Part shown: positions 1-11,573 of the stretch, piece by piece
Numbering within the stretch: the stretch's first letter is position 1
Layout: each line of letters starts with the position of its first letter
Assembly (NCBI GenBank): GCA_003996215.1
Contig: QJPP01002941.1
Span: 1-64,000 of the forward strand
Origin: Jaltomata sinuosa
Lineage: Eukaryota > Streptophyta > Magnoliopsida > Solanales > Solanaceae
Length of the DNA stretch: 64,000 nt
Direction: 5' to 3'
Translations under genes and position numbers: made by a program
Notes under the pieces: model-generated
Told to the model about the DNA's origin: nothing
What the model saw: the letters and a program-made list of their open reading frames with translations, nothing else
Databases searched by the model: none

Positions 1-134
1 TGTTATCTATTTTATTCGTCTTGTTCCCTTATTTGCTAGATAGTAGCCCATTACTAACTGTTCTGGGCTACGGGGATTGGTTCACCTACCGGGGGTTGTA
101 GGTGCCATCATGACCGAGAAATTGGGTCGTGACA
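1..134 (+). mobile_element. 3' end of an A-family LTR, cut by the window edge
   Basis: These 134 bases match the last 134 bases of the A-element LTR (27908-28041) with a single visible difference, and end in the same gggt-cgtgaca terminus. The following bases (gagat) do not look like a primer-binding site. This is therefore the right end of a solo LTR or of a 3' LTR whose body lies to the left of the window. It shows that family A is present at least twice at this locus. Confidence 0.9.
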
Positions 135-1100
135 GAGATATATTGAGAGAAAAGAGAATATATATACTATTTTGATGATGAGTGGTTCGAGTCTGATGTG
201 AGCTTATGAATGAGAGGTTATGTGATGGATCGGGTACCACACTGGTACGGTACATGGACACCTAGTGTCCCGTGCTAGTCATGATTAGTTGGGCAATATT
301 AAAGTCCCTTTTAGCATGTGTGTACATATGAGTAACAGTTGTGAGTTCAGAATATGTTACAGAGTGAGACTGATGAGGTACAGGGATTATATAGTTGTGA
401 ATTAGTGTGGATAATAATTCCATAATTATATTGTGACTTCATTATACTTGCAGAGTGTTGTAATGACTTCTATGTCTTTTGTGGTGATTTATATGTCCAG
501 TATTTGATTGACATTGATATGTCTGAATTTAGGTTATTTACTTGATGGTTGTTGACTACATTGATTCCCCGAGTACTTGGTTATGTGTTATAGTACCTGT
601 CTACTTACTTTATTTGACTTTATAATATATACTTGTTACTTACCTGAGTCAGCCTATGATGCCTACCATTACATAGTATTTGTACATGTACTACTCTTGT
701 ACTTTTCTTTGAGCGCAGACTGCGATCCAAAATCTTCTACGTAACCTCGTATCCAACGCATCTGGTTGATCAATCTGAGGGTGAGCTACTCCTATCCAGG
801 TTATCGCAGATATTCTTTGGGACAGATATTTATTTCTTTCTAGAATTTTTTTATTTTATTTATTTTGCTACTCCTAGACATTATTATCTAGAGTCCTTGT
901 AGGTGACTTTTGGATCTTGAGTATTGTAATAATTAGATTTTTGCACGTTTATCTTATTTATAGTTGAAACTCTTATTTTATATCTTGAATGCTTACAAAT
1001 GTGTTAACTGAATCTATTAGTGTTTGAGTAGTTGGTAAGTTATGGTTCACCCATCGGAGGGTTAGTATGGGTGTCAATCACGATGGTTTGAGTCGTGACA
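135..1100 (+). mobile_element. 3' part of an unrelated LTR, interrupted by the A-family copy
   Basis: This non-coding, T-rich stretch ends in agtcgtgaca at 1100, the typical terminus of the gypsy LTRs in this window. Near 231 it contains one copy of the gggtacca...tggtac hairpin motif that is repeated in the D and B LTRs. It is probably a solo LTR or LTR remnant into which the A-family copy at 1-134 inserted. No ORF of substance is present. The start is set by the end of the A LTR; the true left half lies outside the window. Confidence 0.6.
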
Positions 1101-1209
1101 AAAATATTATCACGCTTTGAGGGAAAAATATTCTCAAAAAGTTTAGCATTTTTTGTTTGAATTATAGTGTTGTGTTCAAGCACATCACTATTGATTACAA
1201 GAAATCTAT

Positions 1210-2226
1210 TGTCACAACCTGAAAACTCAAGTCCTGATGGCACCTACTATAATTCGTTAGTAGGTAAGCCAAACCCTTAGCCTAGAACTGCAAGTAACGG
1301 TCTAATAAGAGAATGAAATAAAACTGGAAGAACATTACTAAATAGCGGAAGATAAAATGAACAAGCATAAACAAATAGAGAGGGAAAAGAATAAGATATA
1401 CAAAGACTCCCCCAACACCTGGTATAAGTCAGTACAAGAGCTACTACAACATAGATGTGCTAGATAGATACAATAAATACATAAAAGTCACCGAAAGTAC
1501 AACAGGAGACCAATCCAAAGTACATTGATGTGGATCAACTCCGATCGCCGAGAGCTCACCCTGTATCTCCGGTCAGCAACTTTGTACGAGGACGGTGTCA
1601 ATGCTGATAACTTGTACTAAGATCTACATTAGAAAAAAGATGTAGAAGTGTAGCATGAGTATCAAAACATGTGGTACCCAGTAGGCCTCATAGGCCGACT
1701 GAGCTCAAAATAAGACATACGAATAACAAAATGCTATAAAGCCCAAAGGTAAGAAAGAGGGGTCATGAAGGAAATAACAAGTCATAACTAGATAATAAGG
1801 AGAAGTACGAGTAAATAACACAAAAGGAATAAAGTAATAATCTAGCTATAACCTAACCGGACCTCCATAAGCCCTGAAATTGCAAACAACACCGAATGCT
1901 ACCTACAAACCAAGCTATGATAGTAAGGATATACAGAAGGATACCATGATGTGAAATATGAGATGAATGAAACACGAGATGTGGCTAATGCAATAACGAG
2001 TAAAACCCTGAGTCATCTCATAGGCCGCCAGAGCTCATCAACAATTACTTTACAATAATACATGGAATATCCTCGCAGGCCGCCAGAGCTTATCAATACA
2101 TACCATGAAGTATAATCAAAGTCAAATCAAATATAAACCTAGAGTATTCTCATGGACCTCCAGATCTTATCAATATAAAAACACCATGAAGTAGAACCCC
2201 AAATGTTCTCAGGTCACTGCTGGAGC
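1210..2226 (-). mobile_element. LTR remnant in minus orientation, truncated by element D
   Basis: The segment opens with tgtcacaacct, the reverse complement of an LTR 3' end, so it is a minus-oriented LTR. It runs uninterrupted to the left end of element D at 2227. Short motifs such as cataggccg-c-agagctcat recur around 1690, 2020 and 2080. No coding sequence was seen. The missing other half should follow the right end of D but is not present there, consistent with a later deletion or recombination on that side. The 109 bases before it (1101-1209) are unassigned. Confidence 0.55.
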
Positions 2227-4452
2227 TGTCACGATCCAAAACACCGCGAGTGGCACCATATCCATAACCCCCGGATGAGAGAGCCAAAAACTCAATCAAC
2301 ACTTAGTGAAACAAATAGGTTAAAACCAGTTGCATTAATTTAAACTAGTATTCATAGCCAAAAATACTAATAAACAAGATCTTGCGGAAAAACTACCCTA
2401 GAATCTGAAAGTCATATACCAAAACATATACTAATGTCTAGAGAACGGGGATACAACCCCAAAAACAAGGAAATCAAAGTCTAAAACAATGGACTAGAAA
2501 TATGCTAGATAAAACCATGGTAGCCCGGAAGAAGCAGCTCACCCTTGGGTTCTTGAAATGTCGAGACTACAACTGAGGTCACGTAGCAGCCATCAGAATA
2601 TGTCATGTACTCACAAAAGGAAAGCAAGTGCAGTATCAGTACACAAAAACATAGTGTACTGGTAGGATCATCGGCTAGCTCCAATAAACAACATATGAAC
2701 AATAAACCAAGGCAGAGTAAAGTAAGACAACATGTATAAACAACCAAAGATATAATCCTAGGCTCTTAGTCTTTCTTCTAGCTTACCAGCTACATGAATA
2801 GGTCCAACAACCACAACAAAAACAACAATTTCAAATAAGACCACCCCTTTCAAGTAACCCAGACTAACCAAGGATCCCTAGGACAACACCTAAACTTTGA
2901 ACATACAATTCAGGTCCACACCAGGATCAACCCTACATTTAAATGCAACCAACCGGAAACTCATGAGCCAATATGAAACAATCACATTTAAAGAAATAAC
3001 CCAGTTCACTCATGGAACCATCAACAAAATACAATCAACAAGTATAATCAAACCCGTACTAGGTGTGGCACCCCAGCCAACCAATATGTATCTCGTACCA
3101 GGTGTGATACCCCAGCCAACTAATATGTACCCATACCAAGCTTGGTATCCGAGCTAACCAATATGTATCTCATACTAGGCGTGGTACCGAGCCACCTAAA
3201 TGTCACACACAGCCCAACAATCAACAATTAATGAATAAAATTACACTTGTAAACCAACAAGCAACCAACAAGTTAATTTCACATGATTGACACCCAGATA
3301 TTTACACATTCATAATTCTATCCCCACCAAGCATGCAATGCATATACAATACTAAGCGACAGTTACATGAACACATATTGCAATTGGGAAAACAACAACC
3401 ATCACCTACCTCGAATAGCCTGAAAGCTCTACTGGACTTGAGCCTTCCCATTTTCCGAAGCTTTTTCTTATTCTTGGTCTAAAAATGATTACGCAATATA
3501 CTACAATCACTACAGAAGGCCAAATAATACCCAGATTATACTCAAATCCTAATCCTCTGGACAAACCATCATTATTTCACCCACTCCACGGCTTTCCCAC
3601 CATTAATTCACCTAAAGATTTCAATTTTTTGTATATATTAAGTGAATTATGGTGTTTTAATCATAAAAAAACAATTATAATCACAACTCAAAAATTCTAC
3701 ACCCTAGAATCCTCCTTCCCACTGGGTTCTACCTTCTTAGGTCAACCCAAACCTTCCCCCAAACCAATAGCTAATGATTCAAATATCTGGCAATTGAAGT
3801 ACTGTAATAGGTTAGTGAAATCCTTACCTTTAGGAAAAAAATGGTGGAAATCCAAGTTGAAATCGCCCAAATTGCCTCTGCCCTTCCCCAAAACATTCTT
3901 GAGAATTTTGAATGCTTTTGGGTAAGTTTCTCTATTAACTGCGACTTATTCCACTATAGTTGTCCCGACACTTCTATAGCGGCACCACCGTAGCAGAACT
4001 CGCTTGCTATGGCAGTGCTGACCACCTTGACTTCCGTTATAACAGGAATTTATCCACTATAGCAGTTATCATGGTAGTGCAGATTCAACCTCTATAGAGG
4101 TTGACACAGAACTGAAACTCAGAAAATTTCTCAAAGTTGCACATTTTACAACACACTTCCAATCCTGATGTTCTGAACCAACCCGTATACATCAAGCTCG
4201 ATTCCGAGAGTTACTCACCTAAATTCACTTTCGAAAAGTATGCCAGACTTCTTAATGTCTTAGTTAAAGAAAAAACTAGCTCAACCCAAGAAATTTTATC
4301 CAATTCTTTCCCAGATTTTCCTAGACCATACCTTTCTCAGAATCCGCCCGAGACTAGCCTATCCCAAAATTTTCAACTTCCAAACCCGAAAGTTTTCCAA
4401 CCCAAAACTTTGCATGAAGGGTTTACCCAAAATAATGGGATAGTTCGTTACA
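2227..4452 (-). repeat. Element D, 3' LTR (left)
   Basis: 2226 bp. The left end tgtcacgatcc is the reverse complement of an LTR 3' terminus and matches 15727 in the other LTR. The right end is placed at 4452 because, read on the minus strand, the sequence goes from taaattggtatctgt into tgtaacgaac. This is almost identical to the junction at 52136, where element B's LTR starts. It contains 3-4 diverged hairpin units (3054-3196) and a run of ctatag palindromes (3950-4110). ORFs here (for example 3485-3925) are not considered coding. Confidence 0.8.
3054..3196 (-). repeat. Tandem hairpin units in the D LTR
   Basis: About four tandem units of roughly 39 bp, each carrying a diverged form of gtaccaggcgtggtac, spaced by aaccaatatgtat. 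The equivalent units in the right LTR are at 16549-16695. They are the reverse complement of the ten-unit array in the LTR of element B (53297-53673). This indicates common descent of the two LTR families. Confidence 0.8.
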
Positions 4453-4539
4453 ACAGATACCAATTTACCCATAATTTATCCCTAAATGATTAAATCTAAA
4501 AAAAGATGATCTAAAAGAGAGAAATGGGTAGTACCTAAA

Positions 4540-5547
4540 TCCTCAAACAAGAGAGGGTACTTGTCCCTCATGTTCCTTCTTGGTTTCCCAAGTGGCTTCC
4601 TTAACCGGATGATGCTTCTATTGAACCTTGACCGATCTAATCTCTTTTGTCCTTAATTTTTGAACATCCCAATCTAGAATCACAATTGGCTCCTCCTCGT
4701 ACTGAAGATCCTTGGCTAACAAGATTAAATCCCATTTAATAATGTACTCTCCATCACTATTGTTTAGCTTCATGGGATTTAATAATGTACTCTCCATCAC
4801 TATTGTTTAGCTTCAGCATGGATACATGGAAGACGAGATAGACCCCAGACAAATTAGGCACTAGGGCTAACCTGTAAGCCACTGGCCCTATAATCTCGAG
4901 AATCTCGAATGGACTGATATATCGAGGACTAAGCTTGCACTTCTTGCTGAATCGCATTACCCCTTTCATTAGTGACACCTTCAACAACAGTTGTTCACCA
5001 ACTTGAATGCCATGTCTCTTACCTTTTGATTTGCATACTCTTTCTGCCTACTTTGGGCTTCTAGCAACTTGGTTATAATACCCCTCACATTTTCCTCAGC
5101 TTCTCTCACCAAGTCAACGCCCAAAGTTTCACATCATCTCCCTCAAACCACCCTATGGGTGATCTACATCCCCTCCCATAAAGTGCCTCGTATGGTTCCA
5201 TATCAATACTGGAGTGGTAGTTGTTGTTGTATGAGAACTCACACAACAGTAAGAACTGGTCCCAATGGCCCCCAAAATCAATCGTACATGCTCTCAGCTT
5301 GTCCTCCAACACCTGAATCGTCCTCTCCGATTGACCGTCTGTCTAAGGATGAGAGGTTGTGCTGAAAGTGAGTTGGGTTCCTAACTCTTCATGCAACTTG
5401 CCCCAGAACATGGAAGTGAACTGAGTACCTCTGTCTGAAATGATGGAGAGTGGCACCCCATGCAATATCACAATCTCATTAACATAAATCTTGGTCAACT
5501 GCTGCGAATTATAATCCACCCTGACCAGAATAAAATGAGCTGACTTG
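4540..5547 (-). pseudogene. Element D pol, 3' part: integrase core, C-terminus and chromodomain-like tail
   Basis: Continuation of the D integrase on the far side of inserted element E. On the minus strand it reads SAHF..., then ISDRGTQFTS with the second catalytic Asp, DGQSERTIQ with the catalytic Glu, the YNN-YHSSI-M-P-EALYGR block typical of gypsy integrases, the KL-PRYISPFEI box, and a tail with EEPIVILDWDVQKLR-KEI--VKVQ that resembles a chromovirus chromodomain. A stop interrupts it before DGQSER, and a 43-bp tandem duplication shifts the frame near 4780. The product would have inserted element cDNA into chromatin. It is dead here. The 3' limit is approximate. Confidence 0.85.
4738..4823 (-). 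repeat. 43-bp tandem duplication inside pol of element D
   Basis: The segment from aatgtactctcc to the following ttaat is present twice in direct tandem, with a 43-bp offset (aatgtactct at 4741 and again at 4784). Because 43 is not a multiple of three, the duplication shifts the pol frame. It produces two overlapping reading frames that both contain LKLNNSDGEYIIK. Confidence 0.9.
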
Positions 5548-6884
5548 TGATAACGCTCAAATCGTTCTCCCCAAGTTGGAGGTCACGGTGATCGCCAGAG
5601 CAAAACACATTTATATTCCCAACAGATGTCGGGGTCGTACCCACAGAGAACAATATAGTCATGATCGAGCTAATAAAGAATCCAAGCAACTTATTGAAGT
5701 TAAATTAACAAGAAGGGGAAAATATATCTAAAAAGGAGGGATTTAGACTAAAACTACCTATAAAAGAAAATCAAATAAAAGATAGATTGACCAATGGCTT
5801 TCACTTTGCTTTCGCCAAGAAAGGACAACAAGGGAGAATTGGGAATGAGAATTCAATTCACAAGACTTGCACCCGATCAACACATGGGTAGTCTTGGATA
5901 AAGGTGAACTTAACCATCTTTTGACCAATCAAGCAACAATCCTCATGGGTTCTCTCAAACCACCACGAGTAAGCAATAACCAACAATTTACTTGGGTGGG
6001 TTGGGTTATCTCTAACCCCAACTCTTAGATGGGAGTTTCCGGCAACCAAACTATATCTAGCCTTGGTCTAGAGTGAAAACCCCAAATCCCCACTATTGAA
6101 TCTTCCCATATTTAGGTAAATTCTCTCTCAAGCAAAAACCCAAATTAGAAAGCTAAGTCAATGTTTGAAACTATTGACTATAAATTCAAGCATGGAGGAT
6201 TCAATAGACCCAAATAATCAAACAAGAGAAAAATCTATATATGAATTCAATACCCAAACAAGTATTATTTCTAATACAAAACCCAAATCTCAAGTCAACA
6301 ATACACCAATAAAATAGCAATTAAGAACAAGAGTTTGAAGAATGGAAACTAAAGATTTTACAATAAAGAGCATCCAAATCTTCACTCCTATGGTGTTGGT
6401 TGATGAACTTGCTCCCCAAGCTTGCCAAAATTTGTGAGAATAGCCAGAGATGATTTTCCAATTGGCTGGGGAGGCTTTTATGTGGATTGGGGTTTCCAAA
6501 TATGTGAAATTCCAAGACTACCCAGTTGCCTCCGCTTTCCTTCTTCGCCTACGCGGAAGGTCTACCGTGTACGTGAAGTTTCTTTGTCTGGTTGACCTTC
6601 GCGTACGCGGTCAATGCATCGCGTTCACGGAGCTTTGTTTAGTTGACCTTCGTGTACGCGTGTGGGATACCACGTTCACATAGGTATGTGCTGCTTCCAG
6701 TCACTTGCTTCTCTGAATAGCTCCCTTTCTGACTTGTTTTCATCCGAATTCTTCCTGAACACTTCTAAAACACATAAACCTGTAAAATAGAAGTAATCCA
6801 TGTCAATTGTACTATTTTTCCACTTATTATTAACAAAAGCATAAGTTTAAGAGTTAAATAAGTAGGTAGAATACCATCTTATCA
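5548..6884 (-). repeat. Element E, 3' LTR (left)
   Basis: 1337 bp, bounded tgataacg...ttatca. It matches 10236-11573 throughout with scattered substitutions, so the insertion is not very recent. It contains a GC-rich patch (6540-6690) with repeated forms of ttcgcgtacgcg. The interior-side flank, read on the minus strand, is gttcaagtttggggctt, a plausible polypurine tract. Confidence 0.93.
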
Positions 6885-9742
6885 AAGCCCCAAACTTGAA
6901 CTATTGCATGTCCTCGAGCAACTAAAAATTCTAACTCAAGAGGCACACAACTCAAGTGCAAATGACAATACAACAAGCCAAGGGAAATCCATTTCGAACA
7001 CCAAAAATGACTTTGGTTGGTACTAACAATTAGTCAATCACATGATAACTAACTCTAAGCATTCCCCTCATTTCAAAACATAATTCACTGATGCAATGGC
7101 ACAATAAGAATAAGCAAGTGACAACAACCAATCCTCGAGATGTGACTCAAACTACTAGCTTACCAAAACATGCTCCTTTGACTCATCTTCGGAGTTTATC
7201 AATATCACCAACTATCCTAATTCGCATACCCTCACAAGGACGAAAGTCCCAAAAACACATTATGTACAAAGACAATCACAAGGGACAAATACAAACACTC
7301 ACACTCACAAAGAATTTCAAGTACCAACAAGTGTCAACCATAGGCTTGCCCTTATTTTCATTCGCCGCTAGCTCAAATACAATCGCTCGGAGATCTCAAA
7401 GGGCTTTTCTAAGCTTGCAATGTAGGCTCGGGGATGGGTAGGATATGCATTTGGACTCAAGTGAATATATCCTCCTCAAACTCTACACAACTTTTCAATT
7501 CGAAACCAAGGTCATTCCTTTCATTTTCATTCAATACGAGGCACCATTTCACTTCTTTTTATTTGAAGCCCCAATTTTTATCATTTTCTTCACCTTGGAG
7601 GATTCATTTCTTTTCTTTCCTTTCCTCTTTTCCTTTCGTTTTCCTTTGTTTCTTCCTTTTTTTGGCAATTCTTATTAAGCAACAAACCAATTTAGTCTTT
7701 TAGCCTCGATTTCACACTTGTGGAGTTCAAGGAGGGACGGGTTCAAGAGAGGGACTCATGTTCAAAAATGGTTTAAGGCTTGTATCAAGGTTGCCAAAGA
7801 AACGGTATTAGGCTCAAGAGGGGTGACTAATGATTCAATTTAAGTGCAATGGTGGCTTTTAAGACTAAGTAGGTTTTGATAATCACAAAGAAGGCCTAAG
7901 ATCATTTATCCAACCAAAAGTAATCAAGACTAGCTTTAAAGATTAACCAGGCAAGTTCTAGTTAACACAAGCAAGCACAAGAATTATTCAACTAAACCTC
8001 ACCACACATGGCATGCGAATCATTCAAGAAGGATCTATTTTAACTTCCTAAACAAGAACAAAGAGGAGCCATTCTATATTATCAGTGCTAATGAGCTAAG
8101 AGTCATAAAAAGATAAAAGGGTTGTCACAAACATCATTCCTCGCCATGCACTTTTCACAAAATTTTTGGAAGGGTATGCCTATTTTACTTAACATGTAAG
8201 ACTACTTCATTAGTAACAATTCAATTGCAACCAAAACCTTAAAAGACGATGATTTGCCCTTAAGAATGACTTCACTCAGTCTATCATTGGGTCAATTCAT
8301 CTATCTAATTCGGTATGGCTACAAAGGTGGATCAACACAATTATCACAATCTCCGGGCATATGCTATTCGCACATGTCAAAGTGCGGGTCGCAGGTGCAA
8401 CGCACAGTCTAAACAGTGGGCATGTGAGAAGCTCGTGCAGTTCGCACATCGACATGTGTGGTACAAGTATTCCCCAGCTCGGACAAGTTCCATCTAGCCT
8501 AACGGGTACTCAGACTTCCCCTGGCCTACAACAACCAACACCTCAACTACAAAATAACAAAAGAAGCTAAAAAGTAAAGAAAACTAAAAAGCTAAACCAT
8601 CAACTTCTTCCACAACAACACCAAAGCCCCGACAAGAGCATATAAACCAAACAAAACAAGCCCGACAAGGGCACCATAATAAGGAGGGTTGGTGTTTATA
8701 CCTGATGAGTTGCAATTAGCGACGCAATGAAAGAGATTGATGGAACTTATTTGTGTGCTTAAGGAAGAGGAGCACTTTTGTTTAGAGAAGAAAATGTTTC
8801 AGGCTTCTGAATTTTTGAACGTTTTTAACTTACCTGGTACTGCCTGAAAGCTTTGCATTCGCGAGCAGTCTGACGCGTTCGTGAAAGCCTGCTGTTTAGC
8901 TGGCCATCACATTCGCGGCCGGTCCACCGCATTCGCGAAGAAAGAGTGTTGGGACAGATTTTTCAAAAAAAAAATCTCCAGCTTACTGCTCATGATGTGC
9001 GATGCCTGGTGTGACGGGCACTTTGTGAGGTGTGAAACACACCACGTTTGCACATGCTAATGTTTTTGATCAGTTCACTATTTGATTGTGCGATGGGCAC
9101 TCTTCCAGATGCCAAAAGCACATTTTTTAGAGGTATTTTTGGTGCTTGTCAACACTTTGTTCCTCTTCTCATTCCCTTGGGCACCTAAAAACACACCAAA
9201 AAGAAATAAAAAGTGACGTAAACCATAAAAATGATGGGTTGCCTCCCATCAAGCTCACAATTTAATGTCGCAGTGCGATGAAAGTTACTTCACCATCTAG
9301 ATCTCCACTTGGAAGATTTGAACCTTCGACCCAAATTTGAATAGAATTTCCGATGACAATCCCGGGGTGAAGGTTTGAGCATGAGAAGGTCATTCTCTTG
9401 AGTTTGCATTTTGCACTTTTTAGCCTTCAAGTGAGAAAGGACGCTTTGCCTTCTTTCCACGAAAACTCAAAATCAGATAAACCTTCATCCATCCTCCTTC
9501 CAAGGTCTTCCAAATGCCCGGTTACTTTGACTTTCGTCCATTCAATCGAACTTAAGTTCGAAAAATGGATGGAGGGGGATTTGGGTGTCTCCACCTTCAA
9601 GCTCGCCTCATTCACAACATCCTCACTTTGAAATGTCATCACATCATGACCCACATATTGGGCAGTTGATTTCCACACCCTCTTCGATTCATGATCATCC
9701 CTTGTGTCTTCCTCTTCTTTAGCCCTTGCGTCCACAAAGCCT
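6885..9742 (-). other. Interior of element E without recognisable coding sequence
   Basis: About 2.9 kb in which I recognise no retroelement domain. Around 7500-7670 the plus strand is strongly pyrimidine-rich, hence purine-rich in the element's sense strand. Around 8840-8950 there are repeated cattcgcgaa-type palindromes like those in its LTRs. A 102-codon open frame at 9427-9735 (minus) lies just downstream of the gag-like ORF in another frame; it may be a decayed gag remainder but matches nothing I know. Confidence 0.55.
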
Positions 9743-10108
9743 TTATTTATTGATTACACACTCTCCTCTTGTGTTTCTAGCGAGGCCAAGAGGTTTTGGA
9801 GCTTGACATATATTCCTTCTTTGCTTGTGAACATGGTCCCTGTTAAGGTCACAAGCACCACTAGCAACATTGTTAGCACAAGAAGGGGGAGGGGGACGAT
9901 CATCATTGGGGCATTTTCTCCAATGTTTGTCACGATCACCACAGAAATAGCAATTGCACCCATCATAGGAGCGAGAAGGAGAATACCTTCTTCTCCTAGG
10001 GCCAATCCTACACCTTCGTCCAAGGTGGGGTCCTCCACAATAAACACAATAGTCGAGAATATAAATTGGGATGAAACTATCAACATTTCTAGCATTCAAA
10101 TAAGCCAT
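9743..10108 (-). CDS. Short gag-like zinc-knuckle ORF of element E
   Basis: A 121-codon ORF that begins about 100 bp downstream of the element's primer site, where gag normally starts. It contains CVYCGGPHLGRRC (residues about 21-33) and CYFCGDRDKHWRKC (about 52-65). Both are irregular Cys/His knuckles; the first resembles the C--CGG-H---C motif common in plant Athila/Tat-type Gag proteins. The rest is Arg/Pro-rich. The protein would be an RNA-binding nucleocapsid-like fragment. It is far shorter than a normal Gag and may be a decayed remnant. No transcription evidence can be judged from sequence. Confidence 0.45.
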   Translation of the reverse strand: MAYLNARNVDSFIPIYILDYCVYCGGPHLGRRCRIGPRRRRYSPSRSYDGCNCYFCGDRDKHWRKCPNDDRPPPPSCANNVASGACDLNRDHVHKQRRNICQAPKPLGLARNTRGECVINK

Positions 10109-10213
10109 GATGCCATCAATAAACTAAAACTAAACAAAGAAAAACAACTATTCACAAAGTTGAACTAGTGTAAGTAAACTACAATTCTAAACTAACTCAA
10201 TATGCCAAATTGT

Positions 10214-10231
10214 TCCCCAGTAACGGCGCCA
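10214..10231 (-). promoter_or_regulatory. Element E primer-binding site, tRNA-Asp type
   Basis: On the minus strand TGGCGCCGTTACTGGGGA lies 4 bases inside the right LTR. It matches the well-known plant primer site complementary to the 3' end of tRNA-Asp, with a change in the middle. It fixes the orientation of the element. Confidence 0.85.
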
Positions 10232-10235
10232 TTTT

Positions 10236-11573
10236 TGATAACGCTCAAATCATTCTCCCCAAGTTAGAGGTCACGGCGATAGTTAGAGCAAAACACATTT
10301 ATATTCCCAATGAATGTCGAGGTCATACCCACAGAGAACAATGTAGTCACGATCAAGCTAATAAAGAATCCAAGCAATTTATTGAAGTTCAATTAACAAG
10401 AAAGGGAAAAGATATCTAAAAAGGAGGGATTTAGACTAAAACTAAATATAAAAGAAAATCAAATAAAAGATAGATTGATCAATGGATTTCACCTTGCTTT
10501 CTCCAAGCAAGGATAACAAGAGAGAATTGGGAATTGGAATTCAATTCACAAGACTTGCACCCGATCAACACATGGGTAGTCTTGGCTAAAGGTGTACTTA
10601 ACCATCTTTCGACCAATCAAGCAACAATCCTCATGGGTTCTCTCAAACCACCACGAGTAAGCAATAACCAACAATTTACTTGGGTGAGTTGGGTTATCTC
10701 TAACCCCAACTCTTAGATGGGAGTTTCCGGCAACTAAAATATCTCTAGCCTTGGTCTAGAGTGAAAACCCCAAATCCCCACTATTGAATCTTCCCGAATT
10801 TAGGGAAATTCTCTCTCAAGCAAAAACCCAAATTAGAAAGCTAAATCAATGTTTGCAACCATTGACTACAAATTCAAGCATGGAGGATTCAATAGACCCA
10901 AATAATCAAACAAGAGCAAAATCTATATATGAATTCAATACCCAAATAAGTATTATCTCTAATACCAAACCCAAATCTCAAGTCAACAATACACCAATAA
11001 AAAAGAAATTAAGAACAAGAGTTTGAAGAATGGAAACTAAAGATTTTACAATAAAGAGCATCCAAATCTTCACTCCTATGGTGTTGGTTGATGAACTTGC
11101 TCTCCAAGCTTGCCAAAAGTTGTGAGAATAGCCAAAGATGATTTTCCAATAGGCTGGGGAGGCTTTTATGTGTATTGAGGTTTTGAAAGATATGAAATTC
11201 CAAGACTACCCAGTTGCCTCCGCTTTCCTTCTTTTCCTAAGCGGAAGGTCTCCTGCGTATGCGAAGTGTCTTTGTCTGGTTGACTTTCGCCTACGCTATC
11301 AATGCATCGCATTCACGGAGCTTTGCTTAAGTTGACCTTCGCGTACGCATATGGGATACCGTGTTTGCGTAGGCATGTGTTGCTGCCAGTCACTTGCTTC
11401 TCTGAATAGCTCCCTTTTTGACTTGTTTTCATCCGAATTCTTTCCGAACACTTCTAAAACACAGAAAGCTGCAAAATAGAAGTAATCCGTGTCAATTGTA
11501 CTATTTTCCCACTTATTATTAACAAAAGCATAAGTTTAAGAGTTAAATAAGTAGGTAGAATACCATCTTATCA
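10236..11573 (-). repeat. Element E, 5' LTR (right)
   Basis: 1338 bp, starts tgataacgctc and ends ttatca, followed by the acttg target duplication. It pairs with 5548-6884. Confidence 0.93.

Larger units (their letters stand above)
5548..11573 (-). mobile_element. Element E: non-autonomous LTR retroelement (TR-GAG-like), inserted in D integrase
   Basis: Two direct repeats of 1337 and 1338 bp (5548-6884, 10236-11573) start with tgataacg and end with ttatca. The flanks are acttg at 5543-5547 and acttg at 11574-11578, a perfect 5-bp target duplication, and removing the element rejoins the integrase frame of D. The primer site next to the right LTR shows the element runs on the minus strand. The 3.35-kb interior has no RT, protease or integrase signature. 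It has only a short ORF with two Cys/His knuckles beside the primer site. This fits the described TR-GAG class of non-autonomous elements. The tRNA-Asp-type primer site points to an Athila/Tat-type partner (inference). Confidence 0.9.

Noticed and set aside
3485..3925. 146-codon ORF in the left D LTR
   Set aside because: It lies wholly in an LTR, is not preserved in the right LTR, and has no recognisable motif.
9704..10168. 154-codon plus-strand ORF
   Set aside because: It is the antisense shadow of the zinc-knuckle ORF and runs against the orientation of element E.
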